DNA of 64,000 nucleotides from an uncultured Pseudomonadota bacterium (GTDB taxonomy: Bacteria; Pseudomonadota; Gammaproteobacteria; Methylococcales; Methylomonadaceae). The first letter of the stretch is position 1. Each line of letters starts with the position of its first letter. Of this stretch, positions 37,071 through 47,764 are shown piece after piece. A program made the translations under genes and the position numbers. Below the pieces are notes generated by a model. The model did not search any database. It saw nothing but the letters and a program-made list of their open reading frames with translations, and was not told where the DNA came from. The DNA is taken from contig CAILJB010000002.1 of NCBI GenBank assembly GCA_903834465.1, positions 1 to 64,000 on the forward strand, in the 5' to 3' direction.

Positions 37071-39458
37071 ATGACAATCGCGTTTACACCGAAAATTGAC
37101 TTGCGTTTGAATGCGTTAATCGCAATCTGGCTATTATTTTTTCTTTCTACTGTTGATGCGGCACCGTTAACACTATCCGCCATTAACTTTGCATCACAAA
37201 GCAGCGATAAATTGCAAGTGCAATTAGAACTCTCTGGCCCTGCCGTTGCACCTCAAGTGTTTAAAACGGATAATCCAGCGCGTGTGGTACTTGATTTTGC
37301 AGCGGTGAAAAATGGACTATCTAAAAAAATATATCCTATCAATCAAGGCCCTGCATTAAACGCTTATGTTATTGAAGCCGATGGTCGCGTGCGGGTGATT
37401 TTGAATTTACTCGAAGCCATGCCTTTTAATCTCAAAATCGAAGGTAATAAAGTATTGCTCACTTTAACACCCAATATTGAGATGAAAGCGGGGGCTGCCG
37501 CAAATCAATCTATTGCGAAACCAACAAAACTCAGTACACCGGAAACAACTAAAGCAACGAATAACGTCGTGGCGGCGTTTATTCCAGAACAAGAAATTAG
37601 CGGGTTTGATTTCAAACGAGGTGACAAAAGTGAAGGTCGAATTCTAGTATCGCTTGCAAATCCTAATACGATGGTAAATTCTAAAAAAGAAAATGGTAAG
37701 GTTGTTATCAATTTCTTAAATACGCAATTACCTGACGGTTTAGCGAAACGATTGGATGTATCTGAATTTGCGACACCGGTTAAGTTTATTGATACCGTTT
37801 CAGCAAAACAAGAAACCACTTTAACCGTGACAACGGTAAATGAATTGTACGATTATTCGTTATTTCAAACGGATGGTTTGCTCACTATTGAGTTTCGCCC
37901 CTTGACGGACGAAGAAAAAGAAAAGCAAGAAAAAACGCGCGTGAAATATACGGGAGATCGTTTATCACTTAACTTTCAAGATATTGAAATTCGAAACATT
38001 ATCGCTATTTTAGCCGAATTCACGGGACAAAATATGGTGGCGGGTGAAGATGTATCGGGCAGTATCACTTTAAAATTAGATGACGTGCCGTGGGATGAAG
38101 CACTTGAATTCATTTTGATGACTAAAGATTTGGGGAAATATCAAACCGGAAATGTCACGCTGATTTCGCCGCTCGACAAAATTAAAGATTACAAAGAGAA
38201 ACAACAAAAAATGGAAGAAGTCGTCGAAAAATCTGATGTACTTGTGACAGAATACCTTAAAATTAACTACGCTAAGGCTGAAAGTTTTAAAAGTTTGCTA
38301 AATGGTTTAGATACCGGTGCGTTTGGAACGTGCGGCGCGAGCAATGAAGTTAACAGCAGTAATATGAGTGTTAGCCCTAGTGGCACATCAACGGTTAATG
38401 CGAATGAACAAAATGGTTTATCTCCTATGTCTTCTGTGAGCAGAAGTTTGATGCAGCCTCAACCTAGTGTTTATGGCAATCAAAATCAAAACAGTGCGCT
38501 TAATCCGGAAGGAAATCGACTGTTATCTGTACGCGGTTCAGCAATTGTTGATTCACGCACAAATACCTTAATCATCAAAGACACCGCAAAAAAACTAGAA
38601 GATGTGAAAAAACTCATTCGTAAATTAGATGTGCCAGTACAACAGGTGATGATTGAATCACGGATTGTTATCGCTGACGATACATTTGCTAAAAATTTGG
38701 GGGTTAAATTCGGGGCTGGTAAACAAGGTGTGATTAACGGTAACACTGGCTACGCTGTTGGTGGCGGAGGAACACAAGGCTCAACAACCCCTGCAGCTGA
38801 TGGTTCACTTGGTGTATTAAATAATTCATTGGTCGATTTAGGTGCCGACGCTATCGGTACGACACCTGTTGGTGCATTAGGTATGACCTTGGCAAAAGGT
38901 GCCGATTATGTATTAAATTTGGAAGTGCAAGCCTTACAATCCGATGGGCGTGGTGAAAGCATTTCTAATCCGCGTGTGATGACTATGAATCGCTGTACAG
39001 CCCATATTGTACAAGGCGTGCAAGTTCCCTATGTAACCTTGCCAGCCACTGTTGCGGCAGGTGCATCGACATCAACAAGTGTGCCGACTGTTACTTTTAA
39101 GGATGCAACTATGGCGTTAAATGTTACCCCGCAAATTACACCTAGTGGTTCGGTACTAATGAATTTAGTCATAAAAAAAGATAATGTAAATGAAGCCGCA
39201 AGTGTGGGTTTAAATGGTAATAAAGTGTTAGACAAACGTGAAATCCAAACATCTGTGTTAGTTGAAGATGGCGAAACTATTGTACTGGGTGGTGTTTATG
39301 AAGAAGACGATTCATTAACAAAAAATAAAATTCCGTTTTTTGCAGATTTACCATTAGTTGGCTATTTATTTACCAATTCAGCAAAGACGAAAGACAACAA
39401 AGAACTGTTAATTTTCGTTACGCCAAAAATTGTCAAAGACAATATATCAACTCAATAA
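37071..39458 (+). CDS. pilQ: PilQ, outer-membrane secretin of type IV pili
   Basis: 795 residues with a signal peptide (cleaved near DAA). Two AMIN domains that bind peptidoglycan (about 35-135 and 170-280) precede the STN/N0 domain (LSLNFQDIEIRNIIAILAEF), the N1 domain and the secretin core, which ends with VEDGETIVLGGVYEEDDS and IPFFADLPLVGYLF. The N1 domain (about 400-490) carries a Ser/Asn/Gln-rich insertion of about 65 residues. Multimers form the outer-membrane gate for the pilus. It ends the pilMNOPQ group; aroK follows after 58 bases. Confidence 0.97.
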   Translation: MTIAFTPKIDLRLNALIAIWLLFFLSTVDAAPLTLSAINFASQSSDKLQVQLELSGPAVAPQVFKTDNPARVVLDFAAVKNGLSKKIYPINQGPALNAYVIEADGRVRVILNLLEAMPFNLKIEGNKVLLTLTPNIEMKAGAAANQSIAKPTKLSTPETTKATNNVVAAFIPEQEISGFDFKRGDKSEGRILVSLANPNTMVNSKKENGKVVINFLNTQLPDGLAKRLDVSEFATPVKFIDTVSAKQETTLTVTTVNELYDYSLFQTDGLLTIEFRPLTDEEKEKQEKTRVKYTGDRLSLNFQDIEIRNIIAILAEFTGQNMVAGEDVSGSITLKLDDVPWDEALEFILMTKDLGKYQTGNVTLISPLDKIKDYKEKQQKMEEVVEKSDVLVTEYLKINYAKAESFKSLLNGLDTGAFGTCGASNEVNSSNMSVSPSGTSTVNANEQNGLSPMSSVSRSLMQPQPSVYGNQNQNSALNPEGNRLLSVRGSAIVDSRTNTLIIKDTAKKLEDVKKLIRKLDVPVQQVMIESRIVIADDTFAKNLGVKFGAGKQGVINGNTGYAVGGGGTQGSTTPAADGSLGVLNNSLVDLGADAIGTTPVGALGMTLAKGADYVLNLEVQALQSDGRGESISNPRVMTMNRCTAHIVQGVQVPYVTLPATVAAGASTSTSVPTVTFKDATMALNVTPQITPSGSVLMNLVIKKDNVNEAASVGLNGNKVLDKREIQTSVLVEDGETIVLGGVYEEDDSLTKNKIPFFADLPLVGYLFTNSAKTKDNKELLIFVTPKIVKDNISTQ

Positions 39459-39516
39459 AATAAGACGAAATATAACGCTATAATTCTAAAAATTTTTAAA
39501 ATATAAGACAGGACGC

Positions 39517-40041
39517 ATGAAACAATCAGAAAATATTTATTTAGTCGGTTTAATGGGTGCAGGCAAAACGACAATTGGACGGCAATTGGCTCGCACGTTA
39601 AAACTGCCATTTTATGACAGTGACAAAGCCATTGAAGAACGCACTGGCGTGGATATTCCCACCATTTTCGAATTTGAAGGTGAGGAAGGTTTTCGTAATC
39701 GAGAACAAAAAATGCTGGTGCAATTAACCGAACTCAAAGGCATCGTGATGGCAACGGGCGGTGGTGCCATTTTGCGTGAAGAAAATCGAAAGTTATTGAT
39801 GGAAAATGGTTTTGTGGTGTATTTGCATTGTGAAGTTGATAAATTACTCGAACGTACTCGTCGTGATTCACAACGACCATTACTCAATACGGAAGATCCA
39901 GGCGAACGCCTCGAAACGTTATTTGAACAACGTCAACCGTTGTACGCCGCCTGTGCAGATTTCACAATTGATACCGGCATAATGCAAAGTAAAGACGTTG
40001 TCACGCATATTTTAGACATCTATCACGCGACTCAAAATTAA
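39517..40041 (+). CDS. aroK: Shikimate kinase
   Basis: 174 residues. It phosphorylates shikimate in aromatic amino-acid synthesis. Walker A is [11 protein letters not shown], with the shikimate-binding DSD ([12 protein letters not shown]), [12 protein letters not shown], and MATGGGAIL, all AroK signatures. It lies between pilQ and aroB, the usual gammaproteobacterial order pilQ-aroK-aroB-damX. Confidence 0.97.
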   Translation: MKQSENIYLVGLMGAGKTTIGRQLARTLKLPFYDSDKAIEERTGVDIPTIFEFEGEEGFRNREQKMLVQLTELKGIVMATGGGAILREENRKLLMENGFVVYLHCEVDKLLERTRRDSQRPLLNTEDPGERLETLFEQRQPLYAACADFTIDTGIMQSKDVVTHILDIYHATQN

Positions 40042-40058
40042 ATTTAGGTTTCCTCTGC

Positions 40059-41138
40059 ATGAAAACATTAACCGTCGCATTAGCTGAACGTAGTTATCCT
40101 ATTTACATTGGCGCAAATTTACTCACGCAAGCAGATTTATTGACACGCCACATTAAATCAAAACAAGTCATCGTTGTGACAAATGAAACGATTGCGCCGC
40201 TGTATTTGGAAACCGTGTTGGCACATTTAAGTGCATATCAAGTTGAAAGCGTGATTTTATCAGACGGTGAACAATACAAAACGCTTGATTCTGTTAATCA
40301 AATTTTCACCCAACTGTTACAAAGTAAATTCAGTCGCAATGCAACGTTGATTGCTTTAGGCGGTGGTGTAATTGGTGATATGGGGGGATTTGCAGCGGCG
40401 TGTTATCAACGTGGCATTGCGTTTATTCAAATTCCAACGACGTTACTTGCCCAAGTCGATTCATCTGTTGGCGGTAAAACAGGGGTTAATCATCCGCTGG
40501 GCAAAAATATGATTGGCGCGTTTTATCAACCTCAAGCCGTCATTGCCGATGTTGATGTGTTGGATACGTTAGAAGACCGCGAACTTGCCGCCGGTTTAGC
40601 CGAAGTGATTAAATACGGTTTGATTCGAGATTTGAATTTTTTTGAATGGTTAGAAACAAATATTGATGCGCTGCTTGCGCGTGATAAAACCGCCCTCACC
40701 TTTGCAATTGAACAATCTTGCCATATGAAAGCCGAAGTTGTTGCCGAAGACGAACATGAAGGCGGTGTTAGAGCGACGTTAAATTTAGGTCATACTTTTG
40801 GTCATGCGATTGAAACGGGTATGGGTTATGGTAGTTATTTACACGGTGAAGCCGTGGCAATCGGGACGTGTTTAGCCGCGGATTTATCGCAACGCAAAGG
40901 TTGGTTAAATGCGGATGATGTAGCGCGAATTGTGACATTATTCGAACGCGCAAAACTTCCTGTTATTCCACCAGCAGAATTAAATGCCGAACGGTTTATT
41001 GATTTAATGGCTGTTGATAAAAAAAATGTGGATGGTGCAATTCGAGTCATTTTACTCGAAGCGATTGGTAAAGCGACTTTACCTATGAACATCGACCATG
41101 CGTCTTTGACTCAAACCCTGCAAACTTATGGCAGATAA
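40059..41138 (+). CDS. aroB: 3-dehydroquinate synthase
   Basis: 359 residues. It makes 3-dehydroquinate from DAHP using NAD and a metal. The sequence has [48 protein letters not shown] and [11 protein letters not shown] with metal-binding His residues. It overlaps the DamX-like gene by 11 bases, so the two are translationally coupled. Confidence 0.97.
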   Translation: MKTLTVALAERSYPIYIGANLLTQADLLTRHIKSKQVIVVTNETIAPLYLETVLAHLSAYQVESVILSDGEQYKTLDSVNQIFTQLLQSKFSRNATLIALGGGVIGDMGGFAAACYQRGIAFIQIPTTLLAQVDSSVGGKTGVNHPLGKNMIGAFYQPQAVIADVDVLDTLEDRELAAGLAEVIKYGLIRDLNFFEWLETNIDALLARDKTALTFAIEQSCHMKAEVVAEDEHEGGVRATLNLGHTFGHAIETGMGYGSYLHGEAVAIGTCLAADLSQRKGWLNADDVARIVTLFERAKLPVIPPAELNAERFIDLMAVDKKNVDGAIRVILLEAIGKATLPMNIDHASLTQTLQTYGR

Positions 41139-42903
41139 CGACCTTTTTTCGACTGCCTTAAATCACAGTTCTTTTGATAACGAAGGACTGGATTTTTTGC
41201 CGCTTATCACTAAAGAGCGCACGCAAAAATTCGATTTGTTACTGCATTTAATTCCAAATTTGAAACAGCATTTAATCGTATCTGGTGCGTCAGGAATTGG
41301 TAAAACGTTGTTGCTTGATATGATATACGATATTGATAGCGAAGCGTGGCAATGTTGTTTTGTGCAAGGCAGCGATGAATTGAGTTTTGAAACTATCGAA
41401 GCGCAACTTATAAAAACGATGCGCCGAAATAAGTATGAATCCTTAGATCGTGCGTTTCAGGATTTTCAAGATAAGCACAAAAAAATTGTGTTGATTATCG
41501 ATGATGCGGGGTTATTGGTATCGGGACTTATAACGACTTTAATAGATTACGCTACCAACCAACTGGCATTAAAACTGATTTTTTCCCTTACGCCCGAAGC
41601 GCGACAAAATCATCTTAAAACCGATCGTGTATTGGAAAATTGTTATCTGCTAGAAATTCCACCACTCTCAAAAAATCAATGTGCTTATTTTTTACGCCAT
41701 TTAGCGGCGAAACCTCGTACTTATCATTCATCGCAAATACTGGATGAGAAATTACTCGATAAAATCTATCGAGAAACACAAGGTATCCCTGCACACTTGA
41801 TTAGCTATTTCACAAAATTGTCACGCGAAAAACAAAATGATTACAGTAAATGGTTAATGGCTTTTGCTGGTTTCGTTATTTTAGCTATGGCTATCAATCA
41901 AAGCATTCGTTATTTTAAAAAAGAGCAAACAGATGAATTGCCAATTGCGCCATTAGAAAAAAATGAAGAAATTTCTACGCTTACACCTATCGAAAAAAAT
42001 TCGACACCACCCGTTACTGAACCGTTGATTAAAAACGACAGTGATATTGTTCCGGAATTAAAACTCGATATTGAAAAAGAGCTTGCCCCTGCGCCACAAA
42101 ATCCACCAGCAGCAACCGAAGTAACACCTGTTGAAAAACCACCTGTAAATCCGCCCGCAACCGCATCTGTTGAGCCAATTGCAGTTGCACCAACAACACC
42201 TGCTCAAACAATTCCTGAGTCTGTTGTAAATACCGAAAAAGTTGCCTCACCTGCTAAACCAGAAATCGTTGAGCCAACGATTGTCACACCGGCGATTTTT
42301 ACCCCATCGGCAGTCTCCGCGCCCCTCGCGCCAGTTATTACCTTCCCCAAAGTTGAACCGGCAAAAGGTGTAAAAATTCAACCTATTCCAGACAAAGCAA
42401 CAATTACAAGCATTCCACTTGCCGCGCCAGAAGTTAAAAAAGTCGAACCTAAAAAGATCGAAGTTAAACCGATTGAAAAAATAGAAACAAAAGTTGTTGA
42501 GGAAAAAAAAACAAAAATAATTGAGGAACCAGCAAAAAAACCTGAACCTGTTAAAAAAACACCCGCGCTCGACAAAATTAGCGAACCGAAAACCGTAAAA
42601 GAAAAAGTTGCTCCGAAAGAGAAAGTTGAAACAAAAGCAGACGTTGTCGCACCTCCCAGCAATGGACACTACACATTGCAATTGATTACGTTATCTAGCG
42701 ATGCTGCAATGGCTAGTTTTCAAAAAAAACACCCCACGTTAAATAAAAATTTTCGCGTCATAAAATCTGGCGGCGACGGACAAGAACGTTTTTCTTTGAT
42801 GTATGGCAATTTTGCGAACACGGAAGCCGCTTTACAAGGTAAAAAAACCTTACCGCCTGAATTTGCTGGCGCATTACCACGAAAATTAAAAACCACGCCC
42901 TAA
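41128..42903 (+). CDS. DamX-like AAA/SPOR-domain protein
   Basis: 591 residues. An N-terminal AAA ATPase domain (about 30-230) with Walker A GASGIGKT and LIIDDAG, a single membrane helix (about 245-262), a long Pro/Glu/Lys/Val-rich disordered stretch (about 275-505), and a C-terminal SPOR domain (about 510-585, [15 protein letters not shown]). SPOR domains bind denuded septal peptidoglycan, so the role is in cell division. Position after aroK-aroB matches damX of E. coli, but E. coli DamX lacks an active ATPase of this kind, so the symbol is not assigned. Confidence 0.9.
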   Translation: MADNDLFSTALNHSSFDNEGLDFLPLITKERTQKFDLLLHLIPNLKQHLIVSGASGIGKTLLLDMIYDIDSEAWQCCFVQGSDELSFETIEAQLIKTMRRNKYESLDRAFQDFQDKHKKIVLIIDDAGLLVSGLITTLIDYATNQLALKLIFSLTPEARQNHLKTDRVLENCYLLEIPPLSKNQCAYFLRHLAAKPRTYHSSQILDEKLLDKIYRETQGIPAHLISYFTKLSREKQNDYSKWLMAFAGFVILAMAINQSIRYFKKEQTDELPIAPLEKNEEISTLTPIEKNSTPPVTEPLIKNDSDIVPELKLDIEKELAPAPQNPPAATEVTPVEKPPVNPPATASVEPIAVAPTTPAQTIPESVVNTEKVASPAKPEIVEPTIVTPAIFTPSAVSAPLAPVITFPKVEPAKGVKIQPIPDKATITSIPLAAPEVKKVEPKKIEVKPIEKIETKVVEEKKTKIIEEPAKKPEPVKKTPALDKISEPKTVKEKVAPKEKVETKADVVAPPSNGHYTLQLITLSSDAAMASFQKKHPTLNKNFRVIKSGGDGQERFSLMYGNFANTEAALQGKKTLPPEFAGALPRKLKTTP

Positions 42904-42915
42904 CCTTTAAAAATT

Positions 42916-43983
42916 ATGACCACATTAAAAAACGATACCTTTATCAGAGCGTTACTCAAACAACCTACTGAATACACGCCGATTTGGATGATGCGTCAAG
43001 CAGGACGTTATTTGCCGGAATATCGCCAAGTGCGTGAACAGGCGGGCAGTTTTATGGCACTTTGCACAAATCCTGAGTTAGCTTGCGAAGTGACATTGCA
43101 ACCGTTACGTCGCTTTGACTTTGATGCAGCGATTTTGTTTTCAGATATTTTGACCATTCCCGATGCGATGGGTTTAGGACTTTATTTTACCGAGGGCGAA
43201 GGGCCAAAATTTAAAAATCCGCTTCGCACAGCAGCCGATATTGAAAAATTACCCATTCCAGACCCTGAAATTGAATTACGTTATGTGATGGATGCGGTGC
43301 GTTTGATTCGTAAAAACTTGCAAGGCAGCGTGCCGTTAATCGGATTTTCAGGCAGTCCGTGGACGTTGGCAACGTATATGATTGAAGGCGGTAGCAGTAA
43401 AAATTTCGCTAAAGTGAAAGGTTTAATGTATGACCAACCGGCGTTAATGCACCAATTACTTGATAAATTAGCGCAATCGGTTGCCGCTTATTTAAACGCG
43501 CAAATTGCCGCTGGCGCACAAGCAGTGATGTTATTTGACACTTGGGGCGGAATGCTCAGTGGCGATGATTACCGTGAATTTTCATTGCGTTATGCTCAAC
43601 AAGTTCGCGCCTTATTAAATACCGAAAACGATGGACAGCGTGTGCCGACAGTTTTATTTACCAAAGGTGGCGGATTGTGGTTAGAAGAGATGGCAACAAC
43701 TGGTTATGACGCGCTCGGTTTAGATTGGCAAACAGATATTGGTCAAGCCCGAACCAGAGTTGGCGAAAAAGTTGCGTTGCAAGGCAATTTAGACCCGATG
43801 ACGCTTTACGCACAATCTGATGTGATTAGCGAAAAAGTGAAAATAATTTTACAAAAATACGGTAATGGTTCGGGGCATGTCTTTAATTTAGGACACGGTA
43901 TTTTGCCTGACATCAATCCAGAACATGTCAAAACGATGGTGGATGCGGTGCATGAACATAGCCGTGTTTACCATAAAAATTAG
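42916..43983 (+). CDS. hemE: Uroporphyrinogen decarboxylase
   Basis: 355 residues. It decarboxylates uroporphyrinogen III to coproporphyrinogen III. Signatures are [44 protein letters not shown] and [10 protein letters not shown]. It lies 12 bases after the DamX-like gene and 8 bases before glk in one plus-strand run. Confidence 0.98.
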   Translation: MTTLKNDTFIRALLKQPTEYTPIWMMRQAGRYLPEYRQVREQAGSFMALCTNPELACEVTLQPLRRFDFDAAILFSDILTIPDAMGLGLYFTEGEGPKFKNPLRTAADIEKLPIPDPEIELRYVMDAVRLIRKNLQGSVPLIGFSGSPWTLATYMIEGGSSKNFAKVKGLMYDQPALMHQLLDKLAQSVAAYLNAQIAAGAQAVMLFDTWGGMLSGDDYREFSLRYAQQVRALLNTENDGQRVPTVLFTKGGGLWLEEMATTGYDALGLDWQTDIGQARTRVGEKVALQGNLDPMTLYAQSDVISEKVKIILQKYGNGSGHVFNLGHGILPDINPEHVKTMVDAVHEHSRVYHKN

Positions 43984-43991
43984 GAGTTATC

Positions 43992-44975
43992 ATGATTCTT
44001 GCAGGCGATATTGGCGGCACAAAAACGTTACTGGCTATTTTTGATGAGCAAACGTGTGTGGTAAAACACCGTTTTGAAAGTGCTAATTACGCGACTTTTG
44101 ACAAATTATTAGCGGATTTTTTGGCGTTAATTCCAAATGTAGAAATCAATGCGGTGTGTCTTGGTGTAGCAGGCCCTATTGTGAATGATGATTGTGAAAC
44201 GACAAATTTGCCATGGAAATTAACCTGCCGTGAAATCGGTGAACAATTAAAAACCTCAAAAGTTAAGTTACTAAATGATTTAGAAGCCGCCGCGTGGGGC
44301 GTTTTGTCACTGCCTGAAAACGAATTTGTCTCATTAAATCCACAAGCCACGCCGCAAGTGGGTAATTGTGCTGTTTTAGCCGCTGGTACAGGTTTGGGCG
44401 AAGCGATTATTTTTCATGATGGCAAAAAACACTACGTTATTGCCAATGAAGGTGGTCATTGTGATTTTGCTCCAACAGACGCGCAACAAATAGCCTTATT
44501 GTCATTTATGCAAGCACGCTATCCTGAGCATGTGAGTTATGAACGCTTGGTTTCAGGTGTTGGAATTGTGGCTATTTACGAATTTTTAAAACAATCTGGT
44601 GATTACATAATTTCCGCTGATTTAGATGCACAATTACAATCCGCTGACGATGCTGCTGCCATCATTGGTGCCACAGCGGTAGCAAATGGCGATGCGTTAT
44701 GTAGCGCGACGCTACAACTTTTTAGCCGGATTTACGGTGCAGAAGCAGGGAATTTGGCGTTGAAATGTTTGCCTTATGGTGGCGTGTATTTAGCAGGCGG
44801 AATTGCCGCGAAATGTTTGCCTGTTTTGCAACAAGGCGATTTTCGGGAAGGCTTTCTAGCAAAAGGACGTTATCGTAGTGCATTAGAAAAAATTGCCGTG
44901 AATGTCTGTATACAACCGGAGGTAGGTTTATTGGGCGCGTTGTATTTCGCACAAACACGCGCCATATCACTTTAA
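43992..44975 (+). CDS. glk: Glucokinase
   Basis: 327 residues. ATP-dependent glucokinase of the Glk family with [16 protein letters not shown] for phosphate binding, [10 protein letters not shown] for the catalytic Asp, AAGTGLGEA and [10 protein letters not shown]. It ends the plus-strand run that begins with secA. Its stop overlaps that of the converging ispF by 4 bases. Confidence 0.95.
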   Translation: MILAGDIGGTKTLLAIFDEQTCVVKHRFESANYATFDKLLADFLALIPNVEINAVCLGVAGPIVNDDCETTNLPWKLTCREIGEQLKTSKVKLLNDLEAAAWGVLSLPENEFVSLNPQATPQVGNCAVLAAGTGLGEAIIFHDGKKHYVIANEGGHCDFAPTDAQQIALLSFMQARYPEHVSYERLVSGVGIVAIYEFLKQSGDYIISADLDAQLQSADDAAAIIGATAVANGDALCSATLQLFSRIYGAEAGNLALKCLPYGGVYLAGGIAAKCLPVLQQGDFREGFLAKGRYRSALEKIAVNVCIQPEVGLLGALYFAQTRAISL

Positions 44976-45451
44976 TTTTCTGCTATCAGTAAAACGACAG
45001 CTTGCACAGCAATGCCTTCTTTACGTCCTTCAAAACCTAATTGTTCAGTTGTCGTAGCTTTCACATTGATTTGATTAACGGCGACATTTAAATCTGCGGC
45101 GATATTGGCACACATCGCCGCGATATACGGTGCCATCTTCGGGGCTTGCGCGATAATCGTAATGTCTACATTGCCTAAACAATAGTTTTTTTCTGTCACT
45201 AAATTATAGACATGACGTAATAACACGCGACTATCTGCGCCTTTAAATGTGGGATCGGTATCGGGAAAATGTTTGCCAATATCTCCCATCGCTACTGCAC
45301 CTAAAAGTGCATCACACAACGCATGAAGCACGACATCGCCATCCGAATGCGCTTCTAAACCACGTTCATACGGAATTTTAACCCCGCCTAAAATAACATC
45401 GCCGCCATCTTTAAAACGGTGTACATCATAACCTTGTCCGATTCTTAACAT
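44972..45451 (-). CDS. ispF: 2-C-methyl-D-erythritol 2,4-cyclodiphosphate synthase
   Basis: 159 residues, usual family length. It acts in the non-mevalonate isoprenoid pathway. It begins [14 protein letters not shown] with the zinc-binding Asp and His, then [19 protein letters not shown] and [11 protein letters not shown]. ispD is not next to it, unlike in many genomes. It diverges from the beta-propeller gene. Confidence 0.97.
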   Translation of the reverse strand: MLRIGQGYDVHRFKDGGDVILGGVKIPYERGLEAHSDGDVVLHALCDALLGAVAMGDIGKHFPDTDPTFKGADSRVLLRHVYNLVTEKNYCLGNVDITIIAQAPKMAPYIAAMCANIAADLNVAVNQINVKATTTEQLGFEGRKEGIAVQAVVLLIAEN

Positions 45452-45632
45452 CTTTAAATCCTAATTTTTAGTGTTGTGCGTGATGCTCGAAACCGTCATT
45501 GTAAAGGTGCAACGTGGATTAAAACAACCCTACCTTTTTGGCTTTGCTAATACCATTGAAGAGAGTAAAGTGAACCGTAATAGATTGAAATTTATATTGG
45601 ATGTTTTTATTTTATTTGCGGGGAATGTCATC

Positions 45633-47615
45633 ATGCTAAATCATCGAAGTAAGGGCTTATTGCTTTTGGCGAGTAGTTTATTATTCAGTGGCGTAACGCA
45701 AGTCGTTTTTGCTGCAACGACACCAGTGCCTGCCCTCAAACCGCAAAAAGTGACATCGCGGTTAGTGTTAGCCAATTTGCTCATGAAACATAAAACCAAT
45801 CGTTTTTCTAGTTATCCGATAGTCACATCAACTGTGGCACCCACTGCTGATGCCGGTAAAGTGAGTTCAGGAGCTGTACCAACTACAGCAGCAACTGTCA
45901 CACATTCTGACACTAATATTCAAGTTGCCGGCGTAGATGAAAGCGATATTGTTAAAGTTGGAGACGATGGTTACATCTATCAAATTTATGGTGGAAAAAT
46001 TCGTGTGGTAAAAGGTTTTCCTGTTGTTGAACTGACCCAAACGGCTAACATCGATTTCCCTGACAGTAATTTCACGCCATCTGGTATTTATGTTCAAAAC
46101 GGCAAATTGGTTGTGTTAGGTTCAGCATGGCAAAGTTTAGCGCAACCTACAACGACAGGAAAAATGGCTCCTATCTATTGTTGCTGGTGGGGCGGTTATT
46201 CTCAAACTCGCGCAATAGTTTATGATGTCAGCGACCATGCTAATCCTAAGAAAATTCGAGATATTGCCATTGATGGTGATTATTTAGATTCACGACGCAT
46301 CGGTGATAATTTGTATTTTATTACCCGTACTTATCCTCGTTATTATATGTACGGCGATGTTGGCACGACTGTTATTAAACCTACCGATATGTTACCCAGT
46401 ATCGTTGAAACCAAAGCCGGTAAAACAACGACGCGCACAATGGCAGTGACGGATTTATCTTACTTTCCGGATTTTGTTGAACCCGATTATGTTGTTGTCG
46501 CGAGTTTGGATTTAGGGCAACCTGATAAGGCAGTCACAACGAAAGGCTATTTAGGTTCAGGCGAATTGGTTTATGCGTCGCTACAAAATTTATATTTATC
46601 TGCATCGAAATATAATTTTGGCGGCAGTAGCGATATTGCGCCAACGCAAAATAATATCACGACTCAAATTTACAAATTCGGCATTGATAACGGTTCGGTC
46701 ACATTTACCGCTGCCGGTGAAGTCGAAGGTACAGCATTAAACCAATTTTCGATGGATGAAAATGGCGATTATTTCCGCATTGCGACCACAACACAAAGTT
46801 GGTATAGCGATACCAATCAATCCCACAGTTCGTTGTTTGTATTAGATAAAAATATGCAAACCGTTGGTAAACTCGAAAATTTAGCCCAAGGTGAGCAAAT
46901 TTATTCGACTCGATTTATGGGCGACCGTTGCTTTATCGTGACATTTAAATTAACGGATCCGTTATTTGCCATTGATTTATCTACACCAGGCAATCCCGTT
47001 GTGGCGGGCGAATTAAAAATACCTGGTTACAGCAATTACTTACACCCTTATGATGAAAATCATTTAATTGGTTTTGGTAAAGATGCCGTAATTTTCAATT
47101 CAGAGCAACCCAATTCAGATCAATCTTGGGCTGGTGGTTCAGCGTTTTATCAAGGGTTGAAAATGGCGTTGTTCGATATTTCGGACATGAAAAATCCCAA
47201 AGAAATGTATAGCGTTACAATTGGCGATAGAGGCACAAATTCGCCGTTGTTATATGACTACAAAGCCTTATATTGGGACGCTGAAAAACACCTGTTTGGT
47301 TTTCCGGTTGAAGTTTATCAATTACCTAACGGTTTCAATAACTCGCAACCTTGGAATTATGGGCAATCGGTTTCGCAAGGCGCGTACATTTATGAAGTTA
47401 CGCCCGAAAATGGTTTTGTTCAAAAAGCGGTTTTGTCACAACTTCCCGCGACAGATGTAACGGTTTATTACAACGGCAGTTACAGTTATCAGGATTATTT
47501 TGTCGATAGAATTTTGCGAATTGACTCAAATTTGTACACATTATCAAACAATCAGCTTAATGTTTACGACTTAGAAAACTTTAAAGAACAAGGTAAGTTA
47601 GCGTTTAAACCTTAG
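45633..47615 (+). CDS. Exported beta-propeller domain protein (Beta_propel family)
   Basis: 660 residues with a signal peptide (KGLLLLASSLLFSGVTQVVF, cleaved near FAA). It matches the family of secreted C-terminal beta-propeller proteins found in archaea and bacteria: TNIQVAGVDESDIVKVGDDGYIYQI, then DGDYLDSRRIGDNLYFITR, SLDLGQPDKAVTTKGYLG and QIYSTRFMGDRCFIVTF are typical blocks (each shown in part). A Cys/Trp cluster YCCWWGGY lies near residue 186. The ATG at 45633 gives the signal peptide; the frame runs 162 bases further upstream without support. Function is unknown, and it may anchor to the periplasm or outer surface. Confidence 0.88.
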   Translation: MLNHRSKGLLLLASSLLFSGVTQVVFAATTPVPALKPQKVTSRLVLANLLMKHKTNRFSSYPIVTSTVAPTADAGKVSSGAVPTTAATVTHSDTNIQVAGVDESDIVKVGDDGYIYQIYGGKIRVVKGFPVVELTQTANIDFPDSNFTPSGIYVQNGKLVVLGSAWQSLAQPTTTGKMAPIYCCWWGGYSQTRAIVYDVSDHANPKKIRDIAIDGDYLDSRRIGDNLYFITRTYPRYYMYGDVGTTVIKPTDMLPSIVETKAGKTTTRTMAVTDLSYFPDFVEPDYVVVASLDLGQPDKAVTTKGYLGSGELVYASLQNLYLSASKYNFGGSSDIAPTQNNITTQIYKFGIDNGSVTFTAAGEVEGTALNQFSMDENGDYFRIATTTQSWYSDTNQSHSSLFVLDKNMQTVGKLENLAQGEQIYSTRFMGDRCFIVTFKLTDPLFAIDLSTPGNPVVAGELKIPGYSNYLHPYDENHLIGFGKDAVIFNSEQPNSDQSWAGGSAFYQGLKMALFDISDMKNPKEMYSVTIGDRGTNSPLLYDYKALYWDAEKHLFGFPVEVYQLPNGFNNSQPWNYGQSVSQGAYIYEVTPENGFVQKAVLSQLPATDVTVYYNGSYSYQDYFVDRILRIDSNLYTLSNNQLNVYDLENFKEQGKLAFKP

Positions 47616-47628
47616 GTTAATTCTTGCT

Positions 47629-47665
47629 ATTGCAAGTCATGCCAGGCATTGTCATGACTTGCAAT
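47629..47665 (+). terminator. Strong hairpin after the beta-propeller gene
   Basis: ATTGCAAGTCATG (47629-47641) pairs perfectly with CATGACTTGCAAT (47653-47665) around an 11-base loop. The T-run after it is short and interrupted (TTTT after five bases), so it is a weak intrinsic terminator or a transcript-end stabiliser. Confidence 0.65.
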
Positions 47666-47764
47666 CGTGATTTTAGTCGTTATCATTAGGTTCACAAATT
47701 TAAGGTACATTTAAGACTGTGCCTCGACAATGAAACCATTAGCATTACTTTTTAAAGAAAAATC

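Noticed and set aside
42000-42660. Tandem repeat array or mobile element
   Set aside because: It is the in-frame disordered linker of the DamX-like protein, with degenerate Pro/Glu/Lys codons and no terminal repeats.
42247-42681. 144-codon minus-strand frame rich in Phe, Cys and Arg
   Set aside because: It is the mirror of the Pro/Glu/Lys repeat region of the DamX-like gene; composition explains it.
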